From assembly GCA_964420045.1 (NCBI GenBank), contig CAYQPQ010000009.1, positions 1-44,066 of the forward strand: DNA of 44,066 nucleotides, given 5' to 3'. A model generated the notes under the pieces. It saw only the letters and a program-made list of their open reading frames with translations. It had not been told where the DNA came from and did not search any database. Source of the stretch: GCA-016699975 sp964420045 (GTDB taxonomy: Bacteria > Patescibacteriota > Minisyncoccia > Moranbacterales > UBA1568). Numbering within the stretch: position 1 is the stretch's first letter; every line of letters begins with the position of its first letter. This document shows positions 8,891 through 15,941 of this stretch, piece after piece. Position numbers and translations under genes: made by a program.

Positions 8891-10528
8891 ATGAAGGAAA
8901 TACTGCAACACGCTCTGAAAGAAGCTTTCCGGAAGAGCGCTCCTGAAGAGGCGCTTTCGATTTCTCGCGAGGAAGGGTCTCTGTTTGAAGTGACCTTCCC
9001 GAAAGACGATTCGCACGGGGACTATATGTCGAGCCTTGCTTTTTCGCTTGCGAAAGGTATGAAGCGCTCGCCGATTGATGTTGCGCATCTTCTCAAGGAA
9101 GAGCTCTCTCGAGATGATCGCTTGAAACAGTACACTGTGGAAGTTGTCGCGCCCGGGTATATCAATTTTTCTCTTACTCCGGAAGCGCTTGCGGATGTGG
9201 TGGCGGACATTTGCACAAAGAAAGACCAATTCGGCTCAGAGGTACGCGGTGAACCGCGAAACATCCTTCTGGAATTCATCTCCGCCAATCCGACCGGACC
9301 GCTCCATATGGGAAATACGCGCGGAGGATTTTTTGGTGATACACTTGCTCGGGTTTTGAAGAAGCGTGGCTGTACGGTGGCAACCGAGTATTATGTGAAT
9401 GATGCTGGAGAACAAATGGAGAAGCTGGGGCACAGTGTGCTTCAAGATGAGCAGGCAGTGTATGGCGGAGACTATATAGATCGTCTCTGTGAAAGATTAG
9501 CGCATCGAGACAAGGGTGCAAGCAATGCTGACCCTCGCGCTGTCGGTGAATGGGCCGGAGAGAGTATCTTGGAGGAATATATCAAGCGAACGCTTCAGGA
9601 AAAGATGAAGATACATTTTGATGCGTTCATTTCCGAAAAAAACGACATCATAGGGGCGGGATATGTTGATCGAGCGATTTCACTGCTCAGAGAGAAAGGA
9701 CTTACCTATGAAGAGAGCGGCGCGCTGTGGCTGCGAACGACTCAATATGGCGATGACAAGGATCGCGTGCTCGTAAAAGCAAATGGAGCAAAGACATATT
9801 TTGCCTCGGATTGCGGCTATCTGCTCCACAAGAAGGAGCGGGGCTTTTCGGAGATCGGTGAGGTGTGGGGCGCTGACCATCACGGCTATGTAGCGAGATT
9901 TCGTGCAGCGGCGGAGGCTCTCGGTTTTTCTCGGGATTGCGTGAAGTTCACGCTGGTTCAATTGGTGCGGCTCGTAAAGGATGGCAAAGAAGTCCGCATG
10001 TCCAAGCGCGCCGGGAATGTCGTGACGGTCGATGAATTGCTTGAACGGATTGACATGGAGGTGGTTCGATTCTTCTTTCTTCTCTATTCTCCCGACACGC
10101 ACATGAACTTTGATATGGGACTCGCCGAAGAGCGAAGTCAGAAGAATCCGGTTTTTTATGTGCAGTATGCCCATGCGCGCATGGCGAGCATTTTCCGAAA
10201 AGCGAAGGTTGAATTGGGTTTGGACGAGCGCTCTTGTGATCGGGGCGATGTGTGCCTGCAAGATCCGAAAGAGATATTGTTGGCGAGGCATTTGGCAAAA
10301 TTTCCGGAAGTGCTGCAACTCTCAGTCGAGGCGTCTGTCGTGCACCAGCTCCCGCAATACGCCATTCGTCTTGCCGATCTGTTTCATTCGTTCTACAACG
10401 CGTGCACGGTGCTCGATGCAGAGGATATGAGCACGACCCGATCGCGCCTCTTGCTCGTTGGCGCGACGAAGATTGTGCTTGCTGAGACGCTTCGGTTGAT
10501 TGGCGTCTCCGCGCCGGAGAAAATGTAG
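8891..10528 (+). CDS. argS: Arginyl-tRNA synthetase
   Basis: Class I aminoacyl-tRNA synthetase that charges tRNA-Arg. 545 residues, normal for a compact ArgS. The N-terminal Add-1 domain leads to the HIGH-type signature SANPTGPLHMGN (131-142, HMGN in place of HIGH). The KMSKS-type loop is VRMSKRAGN near residue 370, and the all-helical DALR anticodon-binding domain ends LRLIGVSAPEKM, the typical ArgS C-terminus. I start at ATG 8891 (MKEILQHALK); ATG 8882 is three codons upstream in frame and 8864 is an in-frame alternative start. AGGA lies a few bases upstream, a weak ribosome-binding signal. The gene is divergent from the surface operon and followed by recQ with its own promoter. Confidence 0.95.
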   Translation: MKEILQHALKEAFRKSAPEEALSISREEGSLFEVTFPKDDSHGDYMSSLAFSLAKGMKRSPIDVAHLLKEELSRDDRLKQYTVEVVAPGYINFSLTPEALADVVADICTKKDQFGSEVRGEPRNILLEFISANPTGPLHMGNTRGGFFGDTLARVLKKRGCTVATEYYVNDAGEQMEKLGHSVLQDEQAVYGGDYIDRLCERLAHRDKGASNADPRAVGEWAGESILEEYIKRTLQEKMKIHFDAFISEKNDIIGAGYVDRAISLLREKGLTYEESGALWLRTTQYGDDKDRVLVKANGAKTYFASDCGYLLHKKERGFSEIGEVWGADHHGYVARFRAAAEALGFSRDCVKFTLVQLVRLVKDGKEVRMSKRAGNVVTVDELLERIDMEVVRFFFLLYSPDTHMNFDMGLAEERSQKNPVFYVQYAHARMASIFRKAKVELGLDERSCDRGDVCLQDPKEILLARHLAKFPEVLQLSVEASVVHQLPQYAIRLADLFHSFYNACTVLDAEDMSTTRSRLLLVGATKIVLAETLRLIGVSAPEKM

Positions 10529-10554
10529 GTTTTTCACTGAAAAGGTGTGCATCT

Positions 10555-10582
10555 TTGACAGTACTTGATACCTTGTTATGCT
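10555..10582 (+). promoter_or_regulatory. recQ promoter
   Basis: TTGACA (10555-10560) and TATGCT (10577-10582) with a 16-base spacer. The start site near 10589 gives a leader of about 24 bases before the recQ ATG at 10613, with no Shine-Dalgarno. Confidence 0.65.
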
Positions 10583-10612
10583 GACCGAGATGTCAGCTTT
10601 TCTTTTTTCGCT

Positions 10613-12457
10613 ATGTCCACCCCGCTCCACATTTTGAGAACACAGTTTGGATTTGACTCATTTCGGGAGCATCAGGAAGCGATTATTGAATCGGTGCTCG
10701 CTGGGCGGGATTGTTTCGTGCTTATGCCGACCGGAGGAGGGAAGTCGTTGTGCTATCAAATCCCAGCGCTCCTCTTGCCGTGCGTGACGGTGGTGATATC
10801 GCCGCTCATTGCGCTCATGAAGGACCAGGTGGATGCGCTTCGGGTGGCGGGTGTTGCGGCGGAATATCTCAATTCATCGCTCTCGCCCGAGGAACAGGAT
10901 CGCGTGTTGGCGTCGCTCGTGCGCGGAAAGACGAAGCTCTTGTATATCGCGCCTGAGCGGCTTTTCGGCGCCGCGTCTCTGGTTCCTTTTTTGCAAGAAC
11001 TCGGCGTATCACTCTTTGCGATTGATGAGGCGCACTGCATTTCGGCGTGGGGGCATGATTTCCGCCCGGAATATCGGTTTCTCTCTGATCTCAAGAAATT
11101 CTTCTCCGCGACGCCGACGGTGGCGCTCACGGCGACGGCGGACGATATGACAAGTCGCGATATCATCGAGCGATTAGCGCTCCGATCGCCGGTGTTTTTC
11201 AAATCGAGTTTTGATCGTCCAAATATCCGCTATGCCATCGAGCCGAAGGCAAAAAGCTTTGAGCGATTGCTTCAATACCTTGCATTGCATCGCGGAGATT
11301 CGGGTATTGTCTATACATTGTCGCGGAAGTCGGCCGACAGTCTGGCTCGGCGATTGGTCGAAGCGGGGTTCTCGGCGCTTTCCTATCATGCGGGGCTCGA
11401 TGCGGCGGTGCGCGACAAGCATCAACGACGGTTCTTACGCGACGAGACAAAAATTATCGTCGCGACGATCGCCTTTGGCATGGGCATCAACAAATCCAAT
11501 GTGCGCTTCGTCGTTCATATGGATCTTCCAAAAAATATCGAGAGTTATTACCAGGAGACGGGACGTGCGGGGCGAGACGGTCTGCCGAGCGAGGCGCTTC
11601 TCTTTTACTCGCCGAGAGATGTGCAGAAGCTTGCGCGATTCGCGCTCATTGACGGCAACGAAGAGCAATCCGCAGTGATGCTCCGGAAACTCAAGCAACT
11701 GGCAGACTTGTGTGAAGCGAATGTCTGTCGCCGACATCTTCTCCTGCGCTATTTTGGCGAGGCATTTCCGGAATCATGCGGCGCCTGCGATGTGTGCCTT
11801 TCCGAACGGACGACATTTGACGGCACACTCATCGCACAGAAGCTTCTTTCGGCGGTGTTTCGTCTTCATGAACGATTCGGTTTGGGGTATACGATAGATG
11901 TGCTTCGCGGTTCGAAATCCGAGAAAATTCGCCCTGAGCATCGAGCGCTCAAAACCTATGGCACCGGCGCGGATACTTCTCGGGACGACTGGTTTCGATA
12001 TGCGAAAGATCTCATCGCACTCGGATTCCTCAAGCAAGTGGGCGAACCATACCCGACGCTGTCGCTCACAGAGAAAAGTCCCGCCGTGCTTCGCGGTGAG
12101 ACGCGCGTACTGCTTACGGCATCGGTTGAGAAGAAAACAGAGGATAGGGAGGAGGTGAAAGTGCCTGTGCACGAAGCGACGCTCCTTGATCAGCTCAAAT
12201 CGCTTCGCATGGAATATGCTCGGAAAGAAAATGTGCCACCCTATATCATCTTTTCCGACGCGACACTTCTCGAGCTCGCGACATTTTTGCCGGCGGACAT
12301 TTCGGAACTGTCACGTATCTCCGGTTTCGGAGAGGTAAAGACGCGACGATATGGCAAGGCATTTCTCAGCGTTGTCGCAAAGTATTGCAAAGAACACAAT
12401 CTTTCATCAAAGATGTCGGAGAAGGTATCTGTTCGCTCGCGTCGAAAGGCAAGGTAG
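10613..12457 (+). CDS. recQ: RecQ-type ATP-dependent DNA helicase
   Basis: 3'-5' superfamily 2 helicase for recombination and repair. 614 residues, standard RecQ size. Walker A MPTGGGKS (Lys44) is followed by the DEAH box in AIDEAHCISAWGHDFRPEY (about 136-154), the QxxGRAGRDG motif and the RecQ zinc site CRRHLLLRYFGEAF...CGACDVC (four Cys, about 372-395). A winged-helix region and a C-terminal HRDC-like domain (from about 525) complete the long form. The start at 10613 is the first ATG after the promoter; the reading frame opens upstream with a TTG lying inside the promoter, which is therefore rejected. Confidence 0.95.
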   Translation: MSTPLHILRTQFGFDSFREHQEAIIESVLAGRDCFVLMPTGGGKSLCYQIPALLLPCVTVVISPLIALMKDQVDALRVAGVAAEYLNSSLSPEEQDRVLASLVRGKTKLLYIAPERLFGAASLVPFLQELGVSLFAIDEAHCISAWGHDFRPEYRFLSDLKKFFSATPTVALTATADDMTSRDIIERLALRSPVFFKSSFDRPNIRYAIEPKAKSFERLLQYLALHRGDSGIVYTLSRKSADSLARRLVEAGFSALSYHAGLDAAVRDKHQRRFLRDETKIIVATIAFGMGINKSNVRFVVHMDLPKNIESYYQETGRAGRDGLPSEALLFYSPRDVQKLARFALIDGNEEQSAVMLRKLKQLADLCEANVCRRHLLLRYFGEAFPESCGACDVCLSERTTFDGTLIAQKLLSAVFRLHERFGLGYTIDVLRGSKSEKIRPEHRALKTYGTGADTSRDDWFRYAKDLIALGFLKQVGEPYPTLSLTEKSPAVLRGETRVLLTASVEKKTEDREEVKVPVHEATLLDQLKSLRMEYARKENVPPYIIFSDATLLELATFLPADISELSRISGFGEVKTRRYGKAFLSVVAKYCKEHNLSSKMSEKVSVRSRRKAR

Positions 12458-12529
12458 ATGCATTTTTTGAGCAAAAGATTTTTGTCATGAACCCGCACCT
12501 GCATATGTTCCCGTATTCGGAACGGGTAT

Positions 12530-12546
12530 GGGGCAAATGCCCCTAC
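12530..12546. repeat. REP palindrome at the 3' end of the transposase gene
   Basis: GGGGCA-AA-TGCCCC followed by CTAC. The TAG stop codon of the transposase (minus strand, 12545-12543) comes from the GTAGGGGC end of this palindrome. A second small hairpin (CCCGT/ACGGG) lies just upstream at 12510-12526. Confidence 0.6.
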
Positions 12547-13285
12547 GGTGAATTTAATTCATCCTCCTCCCACATTTCCGGATTCTTCCCGATATATTCT
12601 CGGATCAAATTCCATTCTCGATCATTCCGGATAATGTGTTCGTAGTAATTCCGTTGCCAGACCATATTGGTATGCGCGTGTGTTTGACACCATTTCGTCA
12701 CCCCGATTTTGTATCCGCGAACAACAGCCCCGACCGTCATGGATGTCCCGAATGGTTCCCGTAGGGGCGAAAAATCTTTCGCCCTAAACCCGCATTTCGC
12801 CCTAAACCCGCATNNNNNNNNNNNNNNNNNNNNNNNNNNNNNNNNNNNNNNNNNNNNNNNNNNNNNNNNNNNNNNNNNNNNNNNNNNNNNNNNNNNNNNN
12901 NNNNNNNNNNNNNTTTCGCCCTAAACCCGCATTTCGCCCTAAACCCGCATGTTAATTCTGATCTGTCCATGAAATCGTCGGGAACGGGCGAATGATTATT
13001 CGCCCCTACCACGGGTTGTTCAATCATGAAAATACCGTGAATGTGATTCGGCATAACGACGAATGCATCGAGAGAAACATGTGGGTAATGTTTCGGAATT
13101 TCATACCAACATTGTTGAGCGATATATCCGGTATCATTCAACCACATCTTCCCGTTTTTGATTTCACCAAACAGATGTTCTCGGTTTTGCGTGCAAATCG
13201 TCACAAAATACGCGCCGTTTCGGGAATAATCATATCCGCGCAATCGGACGGATCGGCGATGTCGTTCGTGTTTCGTTTTGTCCAT
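12543..13285 (-). CDS. REP-associated tyrosine transposase (RAYT, Y1 HUH family), interrupted by the assembly gap
   Basis: Single-strand DNA transposase of the Y1/HUH class that acts on REP palindromes. The N-terminal half starts ATG 13285 and contains SRNGAYFVTICTQNREHLFG and the HUH motif MPNHIHGIF. The C-terminal half contains TVGAVVRGYKIGVTKW and VWQRNYYEHIIR (catalytic Tyr region), then IREYIGKNPEMWEED and a TAG stop. Both halves read in the same frame up to the gap: each side ends in repeats of the peptide CGFRAK, so the real gene is probably continuous through a (CGFRAK)n array of unknown length. The frame shift and stop seen across the N run are artefacts of an arbitrary gap size. Two REP palindromes lie inside the coding region. 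Confidence 0.8.
12765..12784. repeat. REP palindrome inside the transposase coding region
   Basis: GGGCGAAA-AATC-TTTCGCCC, a perfect 8-bp stem, preceded by GTAG. On the minus strand it encodes part of the transposase (read KDFSPLRE). Its right arm is the start of the 18-bp tandem unit next to the gap. Confidence 0.7.
12777..12949. repeat. 18-bp tandem repeat array across the assembly gap
   Basis: Unit TTTCGCCCTAAACCCGCA: two copies before the N run (12777-12813) and two after (12914-12949). Copy number in the genome is unknown because the assembly broke here. On the minus strand each unit encodes Cys-Gly-Phe-Arg-Ala-Lys in the transposase frame. The first eight bases equal the right arm of the adjacent REP, so the array probably grew from it. 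Confidence 0.85.
12814..12913. other. Scaffold gap (100 N)
   Basis: Exactly 100 N, the conventional placeholder for a gap of unknown size. It lies within the tandem array and within the transposase gene. Confidence 0.98.
12986..13009. repeat. REP palindrome inside the transposase coding region
   Basis: GGGCGAAT-GATT-ATTCGCCC followed by CTAC. On the minus strand it is read as VVGANNHSPV within the transposase, just after the HUH motif. Confidence 0.75.
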
Positions 13286-13326
13286 GCGGGTACGGTATGG
13301 GAGGATAGGGGATGTGTCAATGCTTC

Positions 13327-13378
13327 GTAGGGGCGATTCTCTGTAATCGCCCGGTTTGGTTTAATGTAATCGCCCTTT
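13327..13378. repeat. REP palindrome and partial copy upstream of the transposase
   Basis: GTAGGGGCGATT-CTCTGT-AATCGCCC at 13327-13352, then a partial arm GTAATCGCCCTTTT at about 13366-13378. Stem of 8 bp with a 6-base loop. It lies about 40 bases upstream of the transposase start. Confidence 0.7.
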
Positions 13379-13409
13379 TGCAATTCTTTTGCAATTCGAT
13401 TGAATCTCA

Positions 13410-13435
13410 GGGCGAGAACATGGTCTCGCCCCTAC
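13410..13435. repeat. REP palindrome
   Basis: GGGCGAGA-ACATGG-TCTCGCCC followed by CTAC, opposite in orientation to the copy at 13327. The arms differ from the other copies but complement each other, so the pairing rather than the exact sequence is conserved. Confidence 0.7.
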
Positions 13436-13458
13436 GGGTATGGTTGTGAATTGGGTGC

Positions 13459-13482
13459 GGGCGAATAATCATTCGCCCCTAC
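13459..13482. repeat. REP palindrome
   Basis: GGGCGAAT-AATC-ATTCGCCC followed by CTAC. It lies about 30 bases upstream of the start codon of the LamG protein gene, just before that gene's -10 box. Confidence 0.75.
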
Positions 13483-13499
13483 ACGTGCATTCGTCGTGC

Positions 13500-13505
13500 T
13501 ATACT
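13500..13505 (+). promoter_or_regulatory. -10 box of a probably leaderless gene
   Basis: TATACT ends 6 bases before the ATG at 13512, so transcription would begin at or next to the start codon. No good -35 box is visible; a REP palindrome occupies that area. Confidence 0.5.
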
Positions 13506-13511
13506 ATTCGT

Positions 13512-14903
13512 ATGAAACTCTCTTGGTTGCGCATGTTTCAATGGATCGGCATTCTCGCGGCGCTGGTTTTTGCAGTGGCGCTTCGGTATGAGGCGCCGTC
13601 GGAGGCGGGTATGCGAATGAATGCCTCTCCCGATTCCGCCCTCTCCCAGTCCCTTCGCGGCTACTGGAAACTCGACACTGGAAGCGGCACTTCTCCTGTC
13701 GACAGTAGCGGCAATGGCAATGATCTCTCTTTCACAGGTTCTCCCTCATGGACAACCGGCAACATCGGTCCCTACGCCCTTGATTTTTCCGGGAGCGGAC
13801 AATATCTCTCTGTTACAGACCCTTCTTCTGGAGTACTTGATTTTAACAGTACCGCTGACCGAACTATTACTGGTTGGTTCAATCGGGATACTTTCGCAAA
13901 CGATCACACCATCATTGCAAAGAGAAACAGTCAATCTACTAATACTGATGCTGGCTATATCGTCTGGATAGATGATGCCACTGACACAATTAATTTTACA
14001 GTCGGAGATGGGGGAGGTACCGCGAGTGATCAGTACACTATTGCTTCAGACACATCTTTTACGGAGGCTGGCTGGCATCATTTCGCTGCTGTATGGGATG
14101 AAAGCTATGGAGCGTTTCTGTATACTGATGGAAAGCTTGAAGGAAGTAATACAACCTCTACTTCCAGCATCGGTTCTCTCTCCAATTCGGTCGCTTTTGC
14201 TATTGGTGCAGAAAGTGATGGAGATAATCCCTTTGATGGAAAGATTGATGATGTTCGTATCTATGGATATGCTCTCTCTGCCGATGAGATCAGTAAGCTC
14301 TTCATAGAGGCTACCCCATCAGAACCAGTGGATACCGGACTCGCCGGGCACTGGACATTCGACGGACCAGATGTTCAAGGTACCCTTGCCATTGATCGGA
14401 GTAGTTTCAATAAGAATGGAACTATTACCGGTACCACAAAGGCAATTGGCAAGCTCGGGCAGGCACTCAGCTTCAATGGAAGCTCTGATCATGTGATTAC
14501 TCCCACCATACCAGACGCAGCGAATTTCTCATGGTCATTCTGGATAAAGTCAAGTGATACCACGGGATATATTCTAAGTTGGGGATTCTATGCGGGTTGT
14601 CGATTTGGATATACATCTAACAAAGTATCCTGTTCGGTTTCTAGTGATAGCGATCCTTCGATATCCACTGCAGTTAATGATGACGAATGGCATCACATTG
14701 TGTATGTAGTTTCTGGAAGCTCACAGACACTATACACAGACGGATCAGTAAGTGACAACACCTCGACAGAAACTCCAAACACTTCTACTACCAATTTTAA
14801 TATGGGGAATGACCAGTACGCGGGACTTCTTGACAGTGTTCGTTTCTACAGTCGAGCGCTTTCAGCGGATGAAGTTGCGGAGTTGTATGCCGTGGGAGAA
14901 TAG
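13512..14903 (+). CDS. Secreted protein with two LamG/concanavalin-A-like domains
   Basis: 463 residues. An N-terminal hydrophobic segment (WIGILAALVFAVAL) acts as signal peptide or anchor. Two LamG-type jelly-roll domains follow, about 43-255 and 270-463. Each has the family's landmarks: GYWKLDTGSG / GHWTFDGPD at the start, an LDFSG or LSFNG strand, GWHHFAAVWD / EWHHIVYVV, LYTDG, and IDDVRIYGYALSADEI / LDSVRFYSRALSADEV at the end. LamG domains bind glycans or protein ligands and no catalytic residues can be seen, so this is probably an extracellular binding protein. The start is the ATG in the CGTATG context; an in-frame GTG upstream would cover the REP and is rejected. Base usage looks less GC-biased than the neighbouring housekeeping genes. 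Confidence 0.85.
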   Translation: MKLSWLRMFQWIGILAALVFAVALRYEAPSEAGMRMNASPDSALSQSLRGYWKLDTGSGTSPVDSSGNGNDLSFTGSPSWTTGNIGPYALDFSGSGQYLSVTDPSSGVLDFNSTADRTITGWFNRDTFANDHTIIAKRNSQSTNTDAGYIVWIDDATDTINFTVGDGGGTASDQYTIASDTSFTEAGWHHFAAVWDESYGAFLYTDGKLEGSNTTSTSSIGSLSNSVAFAIGAESDGDNPFDGKIDDVRIYGYALSADEISKLFIEATPSEPVDTGLAGHWTFDGPDVQGTLAIDRSSFNKNGTITGTTKAIGKLGQALSFNGSSDHVITPTIPDAANFSWSFWIKSSDTTGYILSWGFYAGCRFGYTSNKVSCSVSSDSDPSISTAVNDDEWHHIVYVVSGSSQTLYTDGSVSDNTSTETPNTSTTNFNMGNDQYAGLLDSVRFYSRALSADEVAELYAVGE

Positions 14904-14951
14904 ATGAAGACGAAAGATTTTGAACTTGTAAGATAGAGGGTCAATTTTAAA

Positions 14952-15000
14952 TCCCCATTCTTTCTTGATATGCTTTAAGCTGTGCGGGGGATGGTTTTTA
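14952..15000 (+). terminator. Weak terminator-like hairpin after the LamG gene
   Basis: ATCCCC and GGGGAT flank a roughly 30-base loop containing CTT...AAG, followed by GGTTTTTAT. The long loop makes it a weak candidate. Confidence 0.3.
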
Positions 15001-15021
15001 TAGAAACATGAAGAATTAATG

Positions 15022-15925
15022 TGTAAGATTTCCCAGCGTTGTTTACAAAATTGTATCATCAAACTGATAACAATTTTCGTAAACACTATGGTTATTCACA
15101 AAAAGACTCGACTCACTCCTATCCAGAGAAAAGAACTCTCAGACGATTACTTCCGGAACCATATCCGCATCTGCCATCTGAAAGAGAGATACCATGTCTC
15201 CGCACCAACTATCTACAAGATTCTTCACCGAGCAAGAGACAAAGACTATTCTGTTCACAGAAGCATTAACAAACGATTCCGGTGCCTTGAATACGGTATT
15301 AAGCGACTCTCGAAGGTTGAGAAGAGTATCGAAGAAAAACTCAAGAAACAAGCCAAACGATACAACAAGCAGTACCCGGGAGAGATGGTACACTTCGATA
15401 CGAAGCGTTTGCCTCTCCTTACCGGAGAGACTCCCAAAGAAACCCACGAATATCTCTTTGTTGCCATTGATGACTTTTCAAGAGAACTCTTTGCCTCGAT
15501 CCTTCCGGATAAAACCCAGTATTCCAGCGAGACATTCCTCAAACAGGTACTCAATGAATGTGCGTACACCATTGAGCAATCCTACTCAGACAATGGGTTG
15601 GAGTACAAGGGAAACCCTGAGAATCACGCCTTCATGAAGCTCTGTACCGAGAACAAGATTGAACAGAGATTTACAAAGGTGAAAACTCCCAGAACGAATG
15701 GAAAAGCGGAGAGAGTCATTCGAACCCTGATAGAGATGTGGCATGAGAAAACAGTCTTTAAGAATCGAGAACATCGGAAGAAAGAGCTTATCCGTTTTGT
15801 GAACTACTACAATACCGTAAAACCGCACAAGGGAATAGATACTCTGACACCGATGGAAAAACTGATACAATACTTTTATCCGGAGAATTTATGAAGGAAT
15901 GTAAACAACGCTCTGGGATCTAACA
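15022..15925 (+). mobile_element. Complete IS481-like insertion sequence (904 bp)
   Basis: Terminal inverted repeats of 26 bases start TGTAAGAT at 15022 and end ATCTAACA at 15925; 21 of 26 positions match without gaps, including CGTTGTTTACA. The 7-bp direct repeat ATTAATG flanks the element on both sides (15015-15021 and 15926-15932), so insertion was by transposition and has not been rearranged since. It carries one transposase gene. The intact frame and exact duplication suggest a recent insertion. Confidence 0.9.
15088..15894 (+). CDS. IS481-family DDE transposase
   Basis: 268 residues from the ATG at 15088. An N-terminal helix-turn-helix (about 8-50, with HVSAPTIYKILHRARDK) precedes an rve integrase core: MVHFDTKRLPLL (first Asp), YSDNGLEYKG (second Asp) and TNGKAERVIRTLIEMW (Glu). 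The C-terminal YYNTVKPHKGIDTLTPMEKL motif is typical of IS481 and IS3 transposases. A single ORF without the upstream IS3 orfA favours IS481. It lies within complete inverted repeats and has no stop or frameshift. Confidence 0.92.
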   Translation: MVIHKKTRLTPIQRKELSDDYFRNHIRICHLKERYHVSAPTIYKILHRARDKDYSVHRSINKRFRCLEYGIKRLSKVEKSIEEKLKKQAKRYNKQYPGEMVHFDTKRLPLLTGETPKETHEYLFVAIDDFSRELFASILPDKTQYSSETFLKQVLNECAYTIEQSYSDNGLEYKGNPENHAFMKLCTENKIEQRFTKVKTPRTNGKAERVIRTLIEMWHEKTVFKNREHRKKELIRFVNYYNTVKPHKGIDTLTPMEKLIQYFYPENL

Positions 15926-15941
15926 ATTAATGTTTTCACGT

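Noticed and set aside
12737..12830. Frameshift and premature stop in the transposase after the gap
   Set aside because: The apparent shift depends only on the arbitrary 100-N gap length. The sequence on both sides reads CGFRAK in the frame of the respective transposase half.
12777..12949. CRISPR array
   Set aside because: The 18-bp units are directly contiguous without spacers and no cas genes are present. It is a tandem repeat derived from a REP arm.
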